Assembly (NCBI RefSeq): GCF_958979055.1
Contig: NC_084896.1
Coordinates: 28,271,501-28,335,500, forward strand
Source of the DNA: Alnus glutinosa
Lineage: Eukaryota; Streptophyta; Magnoliopsida; Fagales; Betulaceae
Direction of reading: 5' to 3'
Length of the DNA: 64,000 bases
The translations under genes and the position numbers were made by a program. The first letter of the stretch is position 1. Each line of letters begins with the position of its first letter. Positions 45,919 to 57,673 of this stretch are shown one piece after another. Under the pieces are notes generated by a model. It did not search any database. It was not told the DNA's origin and saw only the letters and a program-made list of their open reading frames with translations.

Positions 45919-47925
45919 TTATTTATTTTTTTTTTCTTTTAATACATTACTTACCCGAAAATAAAAATGATTGCAAGTTGGAAAAGAAATTATTTGAAGG
46001 CTTGAATGTTTAGAACAAAAACGTCAACTTCACATTACATTTTTGCTACAAAAATTGGTAGTTCTGTTAATTTATGAAGTTCTGTTGTATAGCCTTTATG
46101 ATTCAGATGAATATCTATATAACTGATTTTTAAGGAGTTTCATGTGCTTTTTTGGTCAGAACAAATTCTTCCTATTTGGTGGCTTCTTGTTCTAGTAGTA
46201 GATCTTTGCATTTCCCTTCTCTTCTCTATTTTGTTTAGGATTTCTCTTTTCCATATCTTTTACTTCAATTTCCAAAGATATTTTCTTAGTTCAATGGAGC
46301 CTTCATTTGAACAACTTCGGGTCATATAAATGCCTAAATGGTACACTATTTGGGTATCTCGTAGCCATTATTTTCACTATCGTCCCTATTTATATCTAGT
46401 TACACGAGGGTTGTGTTTCCTTTGCTGTGTGACTGATAGATCACACATATTTTGTCCCATTGGTCATTTGTGATGATGATGGAATTGGCGCAAATTGATA
46501 GTCAAACCCTCTGTATAGTATAGACAATAAGTGTTCTCCCTCCCTCTCTTCTCTCTCTCTCTCTCTCTCTCTAAAAACTTTTTGGCCCTTTACATTATTG
46601 TGGGTGCACATTTTCAATTACCAACTTATTTTTCTTTGTACTTGGGTTTTGTCCCCTTTGGTTTCGTTCAATGAATTTTTGCTGATACCATGTAAAAACG
46701 ATAGTGCATAGAATATACTCCTGCACCAGTTATTATGTTTCTGTTCTTCATTTAACACAGGCTCCCCTTTGGTGTCATTCAATGAATTTTTGCTTATACC
46801 ATGTAAAAACTATAGTGCATAGAATATACTCCTGCTACCAATTATTATGTTTCTGTTCTTCATTTAACACATGCAAGAGCACATTATAGCTTCTGCAAAA
46901 CTGTCACGTTGTGTAGGATCTTCCCTGTTGTCTGCTATGTTTTTCAGTGAGCTTTAATATCTTTTATTTACACGGCTGTCTAATATAATTTGTGCATATT
47001 ATCACCTTGATATTAGCATAAATATTCTCAATCAATTGACCTGGTGAATAGTGAAACTTGTTTTCTAATCTTGTGCAGGCCAACAGCGAATCTTTTGTAG
47101 TAAAAACTCTGGACAGGAAAAAACTTTGGGAAATGCAGACCCCACAGGTTTAATGTTGAAAGCATCTACCTATATATATTTGATATATCTTGTTTTAGAG
47201 GATCGTTTTTTGGGTGCATAGGGTGAATAATAATGTTGCTGCCTAATCGATTTCTTTTTGCAGGTCATTAAACCCGAGTTACTTAAAAAGGGTTTTGAGC
47301 TTGTAAATAGGTACTTAAGAACTCCTTTTTAATAGTATTATTATTTTTCTCCTTAAACATAAGTATGATGTGCACTATTTGATGTAAATTTAATCTTTCC
47401 TGTTCATTAGTAACGTACAGAAGATGTTGCATGTAATTACTGTAGATAAAAATAGCCTGCTATGTGCAAACCAAGCAGTTCATGCTGATCCAACTGCAGT
47501 TTTATTTTATGGAATGGATGCTCCTTGGTGTAAAACATTTCTTTTTTCAAGAAAATTAAAACCTCTGTGGAGGGGTTTGTCAATTGTAATTGGTCTTTCT
47601 TCAAATTCTATGAAGTCTAATTCTGAGAATTGTACTTCCTGACAGAGAAGGACTTGAAGTCACAGATGACGTATCTATTGTGGAGCACCTGAAGCATCCT
47701 GTATACGTTACTGAAGGATCTTACACCAACATCAAGGTACTGGAACTTAATACTACTCTCTGATATTTGTCTTCAAAAGTTGATTTATCAAGATATTTGG
47801 TAAGTCCATGCTGTGTAAGAGAGAAGGCAGTTTCATCTCTTTGGATTGTTTTGCAGGTCACAACCCCAGATGATTTATTACTTGCAGAGAGAATATTGAG
47901 TATGAGCTCTGGAGAGTCTTCTTAG
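39020..47925 (+). CDS. ISPD: 2-C-methyl-D-erythritol 4-phosphate cytidylyltransferase, plastid
   Basis: Twelve exons: 39020-39260, 39339-39421, 39511-39582, 40328-40383, 41472-41551, 41714-41796, 44334-44411, 45729-45797, 47079-47147, 47264-47310, 47646-47736, 47857-47925. The model gives 345 aa. Phases agree throughout. The enzyme joins CTP and MEP to make CDP-ME, the third step of plastid isoprenoid synthesis. The first ~100 residues are a Ser/Pro-rich transit peptide. The CTP-binding loop is [12 protein letters not shown] (121-132), then [58 protein letters not shown] and [14 protein letters not shown]. The exon 1 donor (ACA/GTGTAC) is weak and was chosen because it keeps the frame, so the N-terminus may differ. 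Intron 6 (2.5 kb) contains a LINE. The 3' half is duplicated at 57674-60991. Confidence 0.93.
40952..40968. repeat. C17 homopolymer in IspD intron 4
   Basis: Seventeen consecutive C. Confidence 0.95.
43169..44128 (-). mobile_element. Internally deleted LINE in IspD intron 6
   Basis: Minus orientation. The 3' tail (43169-43250, with AAGGCCCCCCTAAGTACACC) is joined almost directly to ORF1-end sequence (44128-43381). The open frames there are [16 protein letters not shown] and an acidic stretch [20 protein letters not shown]. The reverse transcriptase is missing. TGCTTGTT at 43161-43168 and 44129-44136 fits an 8-bp target duplication. Confidence 0.6.
45860..45940. repeat. (CTTT)n and poly-T tract in IspD intron 8
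   Basis: Eight or so TTTC units followed by a long T run. Shorter in the duplicate copy near 58810-58850. Confidence 0.9.
46655..46875. repeat. Tandem duplication of about 105 bp in IspD intron 8
   Basis: The block with TTTCGTTCAATGAATTTTTG, AGAATATACTCCTGC and CTTCATTTAACACA is present twice. The whole block is missing from the duplicate copy near 59295. Confidence 0.75.
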
Positions 47926-48481
47926 CCAGCCCCAACTGTTTGGCTTCATTTTTGTATTTTATGTTTGTTCCAATATTCTTTTAGCAACTTTGTTGTCTGT
48001 TTTGAGTAATAAAATCTTTTTTCTTCATAATTAATTGTTAAATTATTGACTTGAGAAAAATCCTATTTCAAATGAATGGCTCAAACAAAATGTATTGCAT
48101 TGCACTGCACCGGGTGATGTTCTCTCCTTTAGCAAAGGGTTCGTAAAATCATCTTTCATGTTCACCAAACTAGGAATTGCTAACCACATATTGCCTTGGT
48201 TGTTACTTTTATTATTCGATGATCTTATTTTAAGGACCCTACAGAAGTCCATACCCATAATCTCAATGATGGTGAGACTTGTTTAAGGACCCTATATATA
48301 GAAAGAATTCAATATCCATGATTTCAATGATGGTGAGTTGTAAAATGAAGCTTCAACTATCTTAATTTGCCAAGCCAAAACAACTCACAGTAATGGAATA
48401 TGTTGGGGATAAATAAAAGTAAAATTTTAACTAAAATTACTTGCATGCAGACATAAAAACATACTCGCATTTTAAAAAAAA
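47926..48481. other. IspD 3' UTR and flank, duplicated at 60440-60991
   Basis: Holds the terminal exon UTR with AATAAAA (48008-48014) as a poly-A signal. Near-identical sequence follows the pseudogene. Similarity stops at about 48469, 12 bp before a Helitron-like end. Confidence 0.65.
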
Positions 48482-48515
48482 CTAGCGTATAACCTGCTCT
48501 ATGAGCGGGCCTTTT
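48482..48515 (-). mobile_element. Helitron-like 3' terminus (minus orientation)
   Basis: On the minus strand a hairpin CCCGCTC-ATA-GAGCAGG is followed by TTATACG and CTAG, then T. The element body would extend to higher coordinates; its TC end was not found. Confidence 0.45.
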
Positions 48516-50933
48516 TTTTTTTTTTTTTTTTTTAATTTTTTTTTTTAATTTTAATTTTAATTATTATTATTATTATAATTTATTCGAAAAGTCTTCAAAA
48601 GATTAGTAATCAATTTTCTTTTTCTCACTCTCATTTAACTAATTGCTACCAAAAAATATTAAAAAAAAAAATTGTTTATATGATCATTTTGAACAACAGT
48701 TTTTTACTCAATAGCATAAATTTTTTATTATAATTTATTTGAAAAGTCTTTAAAATATTAGTAACCAATTTTCTTTTCTCACTCATTTAACTAATTGCTA
48801 CCAAAAAATATATATAAAAAAAAATATTTGTTTATAAGATCATTTTGAACAACAGTTTTTCTAAACAATGTGCATTACAAAAAAAAAAAAAAAATCATCA
48901 TTTCTTGTATAAAAAACAATGATAAGAAACTCTCTATCTCTCTATCTCTCTCTCTCCATCATTTTTCTGAATTCAATGTAAAATTTATAAAAGGAAAAAT
49001 AAGCCTTTTAAATAAAAAAAAGAATAGAAACGGTTGTACAGAAAAAAATAGAAACGGTTTCGAAACACCAAAGAAATAATTAAGCATTGAACTTCATATG
49101 AGAGGATTTATTTGATTGCAAAAAATTAAAAAAAATTATAAAGGAAAGAAAGATAGCAAGTCAAGCACCCATCTCTGCCAGATTTATATCAAAAGAGATG
49201 AATTACATCTATACAAAGTGAATCACTTTCTTTTACTGATGGTAGTTGAAGAAGAACCTAAGTCTATCTTTGATAATTTCAAACTTTCTGAGTAGAGCTT
49301 CTCATAAAGATACAAACCTCCATTTGTCCAACTATAATCAAGTAAGTGAAACCAAAAGTAGCAAAGTACAACATATCAATAAGTAGAACACCTCAGAATA
49401 ACATGAGTTTGATCTATGAATTATTTTAACAACATATGCTGACAAATTTGAAAGAAATAAACTTCAAGTGCAATGTACTTGTATAAACACAATCACTAAC
49501 ATCTAAAGCACTAGTTTTCAAATTCAACAATTTATTTTGTTGTAAGTAAAATTATATTAGAAAATATGAATAGGTGTAAGAGAGATGCCAAAACTTAAAC
49601 CCAAGACTACACATGCCCAAAAAAATTCCACTAAATTGGGGTAGTTCAAAGTATAGGTTTGAGCCAAATATGTGAAGTAATTTACTATGTCAAGGTATTT
49701 TTTTATGGTTTCAATTTTTATCAAAAATATCAAAATTTACAAATAAAATTAATATTCCACAATTGACCCAGCAATTCACAATCATTAACATGAGAGAAGT
49801 TTATTTGTAGAAAAATAAACTACAATCTTATAATTCCAAGCAATGTACTAAATTGCATGTAAAGCTGTAAACTAAGGCATAAATAGTACGAATGGTTAAT
49901 AAAGAACAGAAATTTTCTACAAATCAGTTTGTAGAAAATTTTTTACAACTCACATATAATTTTGACATGTGTCTACTGGCATGTGAGAAACACATGTTTA
50001 AATAGCATGTACTTCTCACATACTTTTTTAATAGCTTTAATAAAAAAAATGTGTTTCTCACATGTTTAAAAGACACATATCATTTTTATATATGGGTTGT
50101 AAAAAATTTCCTACAAACTGATTTGTAGGAAATTTATGTCCGTTAATAAATAGGGATATAAACAACTCTTGAACTTTGGGGCTGTCTACATTGAATGCTA
50201 TGTATCAACATAATATAATATGACTTACACAAATTTAATGTTTAACAACATTAATCATAAATATGTGAAGTAATTTAATATGTCAAGGCATTTTTTTATG
50301 GTCCCAATTTTTGTCAAAAAAAAAAAAAAATCAAAATTTACAAATAAAATTAATATTCCACAACAAACTCAACAATATACAATCATTAACATGAGAGAAG
50401 TTTCTTTGTAGGAAAATAAACTACATTCTTATAATTCCAAGCAATATACTCAACTTCAAACCATTTGGGCAATACACGAAGCATATGGCTCACATCAATA
50501 TTAAAACAACCCCAATTCATAATGTAGAAACCAAAAAGTTCTCACAGCGCGCGCGCGCGCACACACACACACAAACACACACACACACACACACACATAC
50601 ATATATATATATCTTGAAATTTAATTCTTTATTTTCTTCCTTAATATTTTGGAATTCAATTCTTTATATATATATATATATTATAGTAATTGAAGCCTTA
50701 ATTAAAGAGCACTAACCAATTTTTTTTTTATTATAATGTTATTTTTTATCATAATTGAGGCCTTAATTAAGGAGCATTGACTAACTTTTTTTTTTTTTTT
50801 TGTTATAATTGAGGCTTTACCTAAAAAAAAAAGAAAAAAATTAATTATACTATCACTGTTTATGACCTTATTTAATTAAAAGCGTTAAGCAATTCCCTAA
50901 TTTACCTAGCCTATGAGCCGCCCTGGCAGGGAG
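48516..50933. other. AT-rich intergenic DNA with internal repeats
   Basis: Near-duplicates include 48595-48690 versus 48735-48860 (CTCATTTAACTAATTGCTAC) and 49675-49860 versus 50260-50450 (TTATAATTCCAAGCAAT). An inverted pair (about 49915-49990 and 50075-50140) contains TACAAATCAGTTTGTAG. Microsatellites CG/CA/TA lie at 50548-50612. No genes were seen. Confidence 0.45.
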
Positions 50934-51635
50934 AGATTCTCTTGGCGTAATGGGTGGCGGTAATTGGTAAAAGATCCGTTCTTTAGCATAGAAACCCGTG
51001 CCGGAGATCGATCCTCCGATGGACCAGATTCATCACATGTAGCATGAATCTTTTCCTTTGCTCATTGCCCTTGTTGACTTTAAGTTTTAGACCTCCAATT
51101 TCTATACAATGAGGCTGCCCCACCATTACCGCCTTTTATATTACCACCCTCCACCAGAATATCCATCATGTCAGACCCACCAGTTCATCTGGAGATCTTT
51201 TAATAATAGTCAGACCGTTAGCTGCAAAATGAAGCAGTACGTCTTGTTGGGTTTTATATGTGCTAGTAATGCTACGTTCATTGTTGATCCACCAAACAAA
51301 AAAGAGCTGTTGGTCATTTGGATATCTTTTAATAATAGGCAGACCGTTAGCTGCAAAATGAAGCAGTACGTCTTGTTGGGTTTTATATGTGCTAGTAATG
51401 CTACGTTCATTGTTGATCCACCAAACACAAAAGAGCTGTTGGTCATTGAAAACTTGACTCTCTATAGAAACGAATGGGTGGAGCTAGATGGGGTGAAATC
51501 AACGACCTGCTTTGCATACAATACAGATAGCTCGTTTACAGTACTGATCGATCCAAAGGAAACGTCAAACGTACGTACATCTGCAGCAGCTAAAAAGGTC
51601 TGAATTGCTCTCTCTCTCTCTCTCTCTCTAGATCT
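50934..51635 (+). pseudogene. Unrecognised open frame with 129-bp in-frame tandem duplication
   Basis: An open frame from 51109 to 51603 (164 codons) contains two copies of a 43-codon unit. The shared part is QTVSCKMKQYVLLGFICASN followed by ATFIVDPPN. A tail follows with LYRNEWVELDGVKSTTCFAY. The copies are nearly identical, so the duplication is recent. No known family was recognised and there is no clear signal for expression. It may be a decayed gene fragment. Confidence 0.3.
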
Positions 51636-51971
51636 CTTAGTTTGCAGTGGTTTAACATACATCTCTGGATTCGAGTTTTTTTTTTTTTTTTTTTTACTTA
51701 TGAAAAATGTTAAATTTATAATACGAATACAACAATCACATAACAATTCCTCACATGAGGGTGAGTCCCACATACTAGAGCCTACCCTCATGTGAGAGAT
51801 TGTTATGTAGTTGTTGTGATGGTGTAGTGTAGGAATCAAATCACTTTACTTATTCCCAGTACTTTTCCAGTCATCGACATTCGACAGCCTTGCTTTTTAC
51901 TTTCTTTCTTTATTTTAATTTTTTATTTTAATTTTTTTTAAAGATTATATATAGCAAATTATGGTAGCCTC

Positions 51972-52029
<58 letters not shown>

Positions 52030-52639
52030 CTATAAAAGAATTTGTTATTCGACCCCTCATTATAAATTTCTCTTTTTAAAAAATTAGCCTAATTTAGTAG
52101 TACTTAATGTCTCTCTCAATAGGAAAAGGCGAAAAGCCATCACCCATATAAATATTTGAAGCAGCTATGTATGCAGTACTTGACCTGTTAACACATATAT
52201 TGAACATGATGGGATAGTGTGAGTGGTACATATGATTTGATGAATAGGAATGGTGGAATTAACACAGATGTGATTTTATTTCTGTGTTGTAACGAATGAA
52301 TAAATAGAAATGAATATTAATAATACTCTTAAATTATTTTGTACTTATTTTTTTCCTTAATTATAACCAGTAGTAATAGAATAGATCAGAGCTAGCATGA
52401 TTCCTCCTTTGTCAATATATATGCTAATACTGTTCTAGCGTGGCTCCTTTTTACTTGTCCCCTTCTTATCTTGCTATGCATCATCGTGCGTGCATATGAA
52501 TTTAGTTCTAAATATTTTGTGAATATCAAGGATTTAAAAGATACTTACAGCATCATAGGAACTATCCTCCAATATGTTTTTAATATATGCTAGTGACCCT
52601 TGTCTTTGTCATTAGGAAATTTAAGGCAACTTGCTAGAT
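51636..52639. other. Intergenic DNA upstream of the DUF247 gene
   Basis: Contains a poly-T run (51679-51695), a short inverted pair (TCACATGAGGGTGAGTCCCA near 51750 and CCTCATGTGAGAGATTGTTA near 51787, a small MITE-like hairpin) and a TA microsatellite (51967-52026). Confidence 0.4.
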
Positions 52640-53995
52640 ATGGAAGAATCATCGAGTCAAGAAATTCAAGAAGAAGCAAATGCTTTAATAATAAATGTGA
52701 TTGAAATTGAAGAACTTCATAGAGAAGCAAATGCTTCAGTTGAAATTGAAGATCGTGACACACAATTGGTAAATGACATCACAGAAATGTTAGAAAGCTC
52801 GGAGCCTCCCTTATCACCTAAATGTTGTATCTACAGGGTTCCACATGATCTTCGCAAATTGAACGAAGAAGCCTATATTCCTCAGTTTATATCAATAGGG
52901 CCTTTTCACCATGGTGATGAAAGATTGGAAACCATGGAAAAGCTTAAAGTGAGATATTTCAAGCGATTTGTGAAGAATGCTACTTTAAATGTGAAGAAAT
53001 TAGTAAGGATTGTAACGGATAAGGAAGAAGATGTCCGTCATTGTTATTTAGAGAGTATCCAACTTAGCAGTGATGATTTTGTGAAATTGATCCTGGTGGA
53101 TGCGAGCTTCATTATTGTGTATTTCTTGATATGGAAGCTTGAAGAATGGAGGAGTGACGAGGACTTAATAGGATTTACACCACGAATGATGAATAGTATA
53201 ATTAAGGACATGTGGTTGCTTGAAAATCAACTTCCTTTCTTTATTATAAAGGAAATATTCAACTTTGCATTTGCATCTTACACAGACTTCCCTTCATTCG
53301 CTCAACTTACCTTTGAATTTTTTAAACCTTTCAACACTCAAGAAAAGTCTCTTGATCCCAATTTGGAAATAATTCACTTCCTTGATTTGTTGAGAACCTT
53401 TTATTTGCCTCTATCACGTAGCCTACCACGAAGAGGCAATGACGCAATTGGAGTCCGGCCTTTGTATAGTGCAAGCCAGTTGCACGATGCAGGAGTGAAG
53501 TTTAAGGTGGGCTCAAACAAATGCTTATTTGACTTAAAATTCACAAACGGAGTGCTAGAAATACCACACTTAGAATTATACAATAGTTCAGAGTCTCTTT
53601 TTCGAAACCTCGTGGCCTTGGAACAATATCACTATTTGTTTGATGCTTATATTACCGATTATATTATCTTAGTAGATTCCCTTATCGATACTGTCAAAGA
53701 TGTAGATTTACTTGTGCAAAAGAAGATCCTGTTTAATGGTTTAGGCGACAACAATGCAGTGACAACTTTGGCCAACAATCTGGGCATAAATGTTTTATAT
53801 GGGTACTCAACGTCCATCTATTGTAATCTCTATAAAGATTTGAATACATTCTATGAGGATCCTCGTCATATTTGGAAGGCTACCTTGAGACGTGATTATT
53901 TTAGCACTCCTTGGATAACTGCTTCTACTGTAGCTGCTATTATCCTTCTGGTACTCACTCTCATACAAACTGTATGCTCTATTATCTCATTATGA
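52640..53995 (+). CDS. DUF247 (UPF0481) membrane protein
   Basis: 451 aa, intronless, from the first ATG at 52640 to TGA. The N-terminus is acidic (EEANALIINVIEIEELHREA and a near-repeat). The domain opens at CCIYRVPHDLRKLNEEAYIP, QFISIGPFHHGDERLETMEK, the DUF247 hallmark. The middle includes WLLENQLPFFIIKEIF. The C-terminus has the STPW motif then a transmembrane helix (about 422-446, TVAAIILLVLTLIQTVC). The molecular role of DUF247 proteins is unknown in general. One grass member is a self-incompatibility determinant, which does not imply that role here. Proteins of this family often occur in variable clusters, and this copy is intact and single in the window. Confidence 0.9.
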   Translation: MEESSSQEIQEEANALIINVIEIEELHREANASVEIEDRDTQLVNDITEMLESSEPPLSPKCCIYRVPHDLRKLNEEAYIPQFISIGPFHHGDERLETMEKLKVRYFKRFVKNATLNVKKLVRIVTDKEEDVRHCYLESIQLSSDDFVKLILVDASFIIVYFLIWKLEEWRSDEDLIGFTPRMMNSIIKDMWLLENQLPFFIIKEIFNFAFASYTDFPSFAQLTFEFFKPFNTQEKSLDPNLEIIHFLDLLRTFYLPLSRSLPRRGNDAIGVRPLYSASQLHDAGVKFKVGSNKCLFDLKFTNGVLEIPHLELYNSSESLFRNLVALEQYHYLFDAYITDYIILVDSLIDTVKDVDLLVQKKILFNGLGDNNAVTTLANNLGINVLYGYSTSIYCNLYKDLNTFYEDPRHIWKATLRRDYFSTPWITASTVAAIILLVLTLIQTVCSIISL

Positions 53996-54375
53996 TCAAT
54001 TTGAAGTTTGTGTAATTCGAATGATATTGAATTGCATTGTGATCGTATTTCATTGTTTTAGGAGTACGAGGTTTGTGGAATTGTAGTCTACAACTTTGAA
54101 AATTTAAATTTGACCTTGATCAATCAGTACTAAATTTTTCCTTTTGCACTCAGTTATAATCTGCCTTTATTTATTTTATTTTTTTTTCCTATATGCTTTA
54201 TTTGCTATATTGTTTATACTCTTTGAAATCACATTTTTTAATTATACACTTTGAGATATTTTCAATCAATTATTCAGGATCGCTACTTTAATTTGTTCGT
54301 AATTCTTTTAGTTTATTTCCGTCTCTGTCTTGCTCTCATATTACTAATGCAACACATTTGGTGCATCTAGCAGTT

Positions 54376-54437
<62 letters not shown>

Positions 54438-56619
54438 TTGTGTATAGGGAATTTGTGTATGATTAAAAAAGGAAGCAGAAACTCGTACTTCATAACCATC
54501 TCTGTGACATTTTGGAGGCACAACAAATATGTAGTTCATGTACCAAATTAAAGACAAGGATCCTCACCATTTCTCTCTCCATGGCCAGTTAGTGCATTTG
54601 GAGGGACGAACTTGTCCATTAACATTCGGTCTGGGGCTTTTCATCCATCTACAAGTCACGCCACAAGTTTTATTTATTTATTTTTTTTGCAATTTTTTCT
54701 CTGTATTATTTTATTGGTTTATACCCTCCTCTATTGCTGTGATGTTTGAAGAGATTTCAAATATTCTTCACAACTTATATATATAAGAATTTATTAGAAA
54801 AACTCAACAAGAACATAAAAGGTTTCACAGGCAACCTCTTAAAAACAAGACAGCTTAAAACCTGAAGAGGCCCATACAATATACAAACAAACGGCTACAA
54901 AGAAGCAAAAAATGACAAGCAAAGGCAAAAGATTACATTGGGTGTCATCCACTGGCATAACACGGTTCTAAATATCATTTGCTAATATTGTAGAATGGTA
55001 GGGTGCGACACGCATATCCTAGTTATGGTATGGCGTCACCTAATGTCCTGTCAGAAATGTGGGAAATAATTGAAGTAACGTGGCGAGTGGCGATCCCATG
55101 TGGCATTCTTCCTTGGGCTTGTTGTGCATTGGGGAAGATGGGCTTTCCTTGGGCCTACCCGGGTTGGTGGGCCTGGTAGGATTGCTAGCAAGTATAGCAC
55201 ACTTGAGAGTTCTAAAAAAATAAAAGTAAAAAAAGAAGAAAGAAATAACTTCAAAATATGAAGGTGGCGAAAAGCCTCTCCTCTTAGTCACTTGGAGGTG
55301 GGGGTCCGGCCTCCCCTAAAGACCTTTTTGGGGGTGAGAGTTTTTGAGGGTGGTCTGGGCCAACCCGTGGGAGTTTTCGATGGTGTCCCGGGCCACCTCT
55401 AACCTTTCGGAGATAGCCTAGCAACATGTGTGCTACACGTAAATTTTTTTTTTGACTAAAACTTTCCAAAATGCAATTAAAAATTAGGAAAAAAAAATAT
55501 ACATTTAGTGCCCTCAAACAATCACCCATTTGGCACTTAGACCACGAAATTTTAAAATGTTATACTTGACCCATTCTGACTACAACCTATCACAAGTTAC
55601 ACTCATTCGTAGTATTTAGTGTTAAAATGGGCGGAATATGGCGCAAATGCACCAAACGTGAAGCATCAACGGAAAAATGTGTCAAAAGGTTTCGAACTTA
55701 ATTGGATGGATATAGGGGAACATTTTCATTCACATCGAGTCATATTTTTATACAAACGAATGGTACTTTTGGAAGGCATTTTTATTATTCTTCAGCCAAG
55801 GCCCAAGGACCACAATACAAGTGGAGCTAGGACAATGTGCAATTTGCGTAGGGCCCCAATCTATGGCATAAACGAAGCCACAGGACATCAATTTGTTGAC
55901 ACAGGAACAGGATTCCCAACTAAAGTGAGGTCATGTGGTTTTTGGAGTTACAGGAAAACTCGCCCCGTCTGTGCCGAATTCCAGCTGTTCTGGCGGGATT
56001 CTGGCCATAATGGTCCGCTTATGGCCTACTGGCCGGATTCAATTGTTAAGAAAAAGAGAAAAAAGACAGGTAATGTCTGCAAAGTTCACAATGTTATTGG
56101 AAGAAAACCTGAAAGATTCAATTGTTAATCTTTTCAGTGTAATCCCACGTCCTAAAAGCAAACAGACAAGACCAATCTCCTCACCTTGTATGATTTTCTC
56201 CGAAGCCTAAGAGGGCTTTAGAATACATGTTACAATTCTCCCCAACCTGTGTCCCATGCACAAAAATAATGATAAAAATCAGCTAGTCATTATTCAACAA
56301 GTCAATTACACCACTGGATTTAGCAAGTGACACTCCCACTTCGAATGATAACTTAACATCTGCAACTAGAACTGAGCAGCAGACCAAAAAGGGCAAAACA
56401 AGAGTAATAACTTAACATCCAATGTCCCTTTCCTTTATTGATCGCATAGTATCAGGATGGAGCTAAGAAAATGCAGAAGCCAACCACGTAACCTTTACAT
56501 ATCATGTTTCCTTCTCGCTCCCACCCTTGAAGAATGGCTCAACTGTAGAACTAAATACAGAAAAATATGTAGTGAAAACCAAGAGTATATCAGAAAATCC
56601 AAAATATGATTTCTCCCAT
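53996..56619. other. Intergenic DNA with repeats
   Basis: TA microsatellite (54378-54434). GC-rich words GGTGGTCTGGGCCAACC and GTCCCGGGCCACCTC (55290-55410) recall the cores of the MULE-type elements. A stretch at 55920-56045 with CTGGCGGGATTCTGGCC words recalls the core of TIR family A. Long open frames there (55619-56128) have no recognised product. Confidence 0.4.
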
Positions 56620-56901
56620 TTAACTTCTAGATCTGCTCTCTGTTTTCTTTGGCCTACTGCAATCACCAAACAATGAAAACCGTCCACCTTTGTGTGGTCG
56701 AACTGAGGTCCCTTTAACCTGCTTACAGACAAAGTACCAACAAGTTTCTTTCAGGTTAAACAAGTTTCCCTACAGAAATAAAACAAAAAACGAAAGGGGT
56801 AAATAAAGCAACAGCCTACCCTTTCCCTCTTATGAGGTTTGGTGTTATTCCAACAGAAAAGTCCACTACAACCTCCAGTTCCTGACCCTGATTCATATCC
56901 C
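56620..56901 (-). CDS. Two terminal exons of an unrecognised gene (partial)
   Basis: Exon 56901-56820 and last exon 56718-56620 join in frame across a GT-AG intron. They encode (G)YESGSGTGGCSGLFCWNN, TKPHKRER, then VKGTSVRPHKGGRFSLFGDC and SRPKKTESRSRS, ending in TAA. The composition is Lys/Arg/Ser-rich with paired cysteines, and KPHKRER and RPHKGGR look like two versions of one motif. No family was recognised. Upstream exons were not found before the SINE at 57077 or beyond, so this may be a gene fragment. Splice sites, an open frame and non-random composition support reality, but the call is tentative. Confidence 0.4.
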
Positions 56902-57076
56902 CTAAAGAAACACAGCAGGAATGAGTGAATGTTATAGAACAGATATAATGTCGATACATGGCCACTCAGCACGTGCACACACACACAAAAAAAAAGGTCT
57001 CATTCATTGCCACTGCACCAAATCACTTCACTCTCCATGCAACTCACAAACTCTGGAAAATTACAGTAGAATAACA
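56902..57076. other. Short flank between the unrecognised exons and the SINE
   Basis: Contains an ACACAC/A-rich run. Nothing else was seen. Confidence 0.3.
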
Positions 57077-57304
57077 TTTTTTTTTTTGGACTTCCTAAGG
57101 CAGGGCCACTTCGTGTACCCACCTCTATCAAGTAAATATCGGATCCATATAAAGTACCCCTTCCACATGGATCGGGGTAATACTCCGGCTTCGCCGGCGA
57201 GCCGGTCTCAATGAATTGTTTGCACTCAAGAAAATTCGAACCTTAAACCTCATGGGACTACCACAAAGACCAAGGCATTACCACTTGAGCCAACCCCTTG
57301 GGGT
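57077..57304 (-). mobile_element. tRNA-derived SINE
   Basis: Minus orientation, about 228 bp. Box A-like TTGGCTCAAGTGGTAATGCC and box B-like GGTTCGAATTTTC are spaced as in a tRNA gene. The 3' end is a CCTTAGGAAGTCC stretch and a poly-A tail (plus-strand T run 57077-57088). AGTAGAATAACAT on the left and AGTACAATAACAT on the right suggest a 13-bp target duplication with one change. The right copy lies a few bases beyond the SINE start. Confidence 0.65.
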
Positions 57305-57673
57305 TAATTATAGTACAATAACATGAAAAAGCTAAAATTCATACAGAATGCCCTCTGTTTAAGAATCATCCAGTGAAATCATGGACTCCAAGGACAGTGA
57401 AGAAAAAGCCAACACCTTTTTCTTTTGTCAATGAATGAGCAAGATAACAAGTAGAGCCAAACACTCAAGCTGTCATGCTATTCTTTGAAACAGAGTATCC
57501 CGCAAAATGTTACACAGGGAGCAGCCAATTTCTTTGCACGTGATGTCACCGAGGGGCTACGAGGCTGAGTTGAACAACAAACTAAGATATACTTAACGGG
57601 ATAACCTTATTCAGTAAACAAGGACTTACGAGTATAAATACCATCATTCAAACATTTCAGTCATGTTTCTTTC
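57305..57673. other. Intergenic DNA
   Basis: No gene or repeat was recognised before the duplicated block begins. Confidence 0.4.

Noticed and set aside
55619..56128. 169-codon plus-strand open frame
   Set aside because: Unrecognised, overlaps repeat-like GGCGGGATTCTGGCC words shared with TIR family A; no gene signals.
57180..57304. Possible functional tRNA gene on the minus strand
   Set aside because: A and B boxes are present, but the body does not fold as a tRNA and runs into a SINE tail with poly-A.
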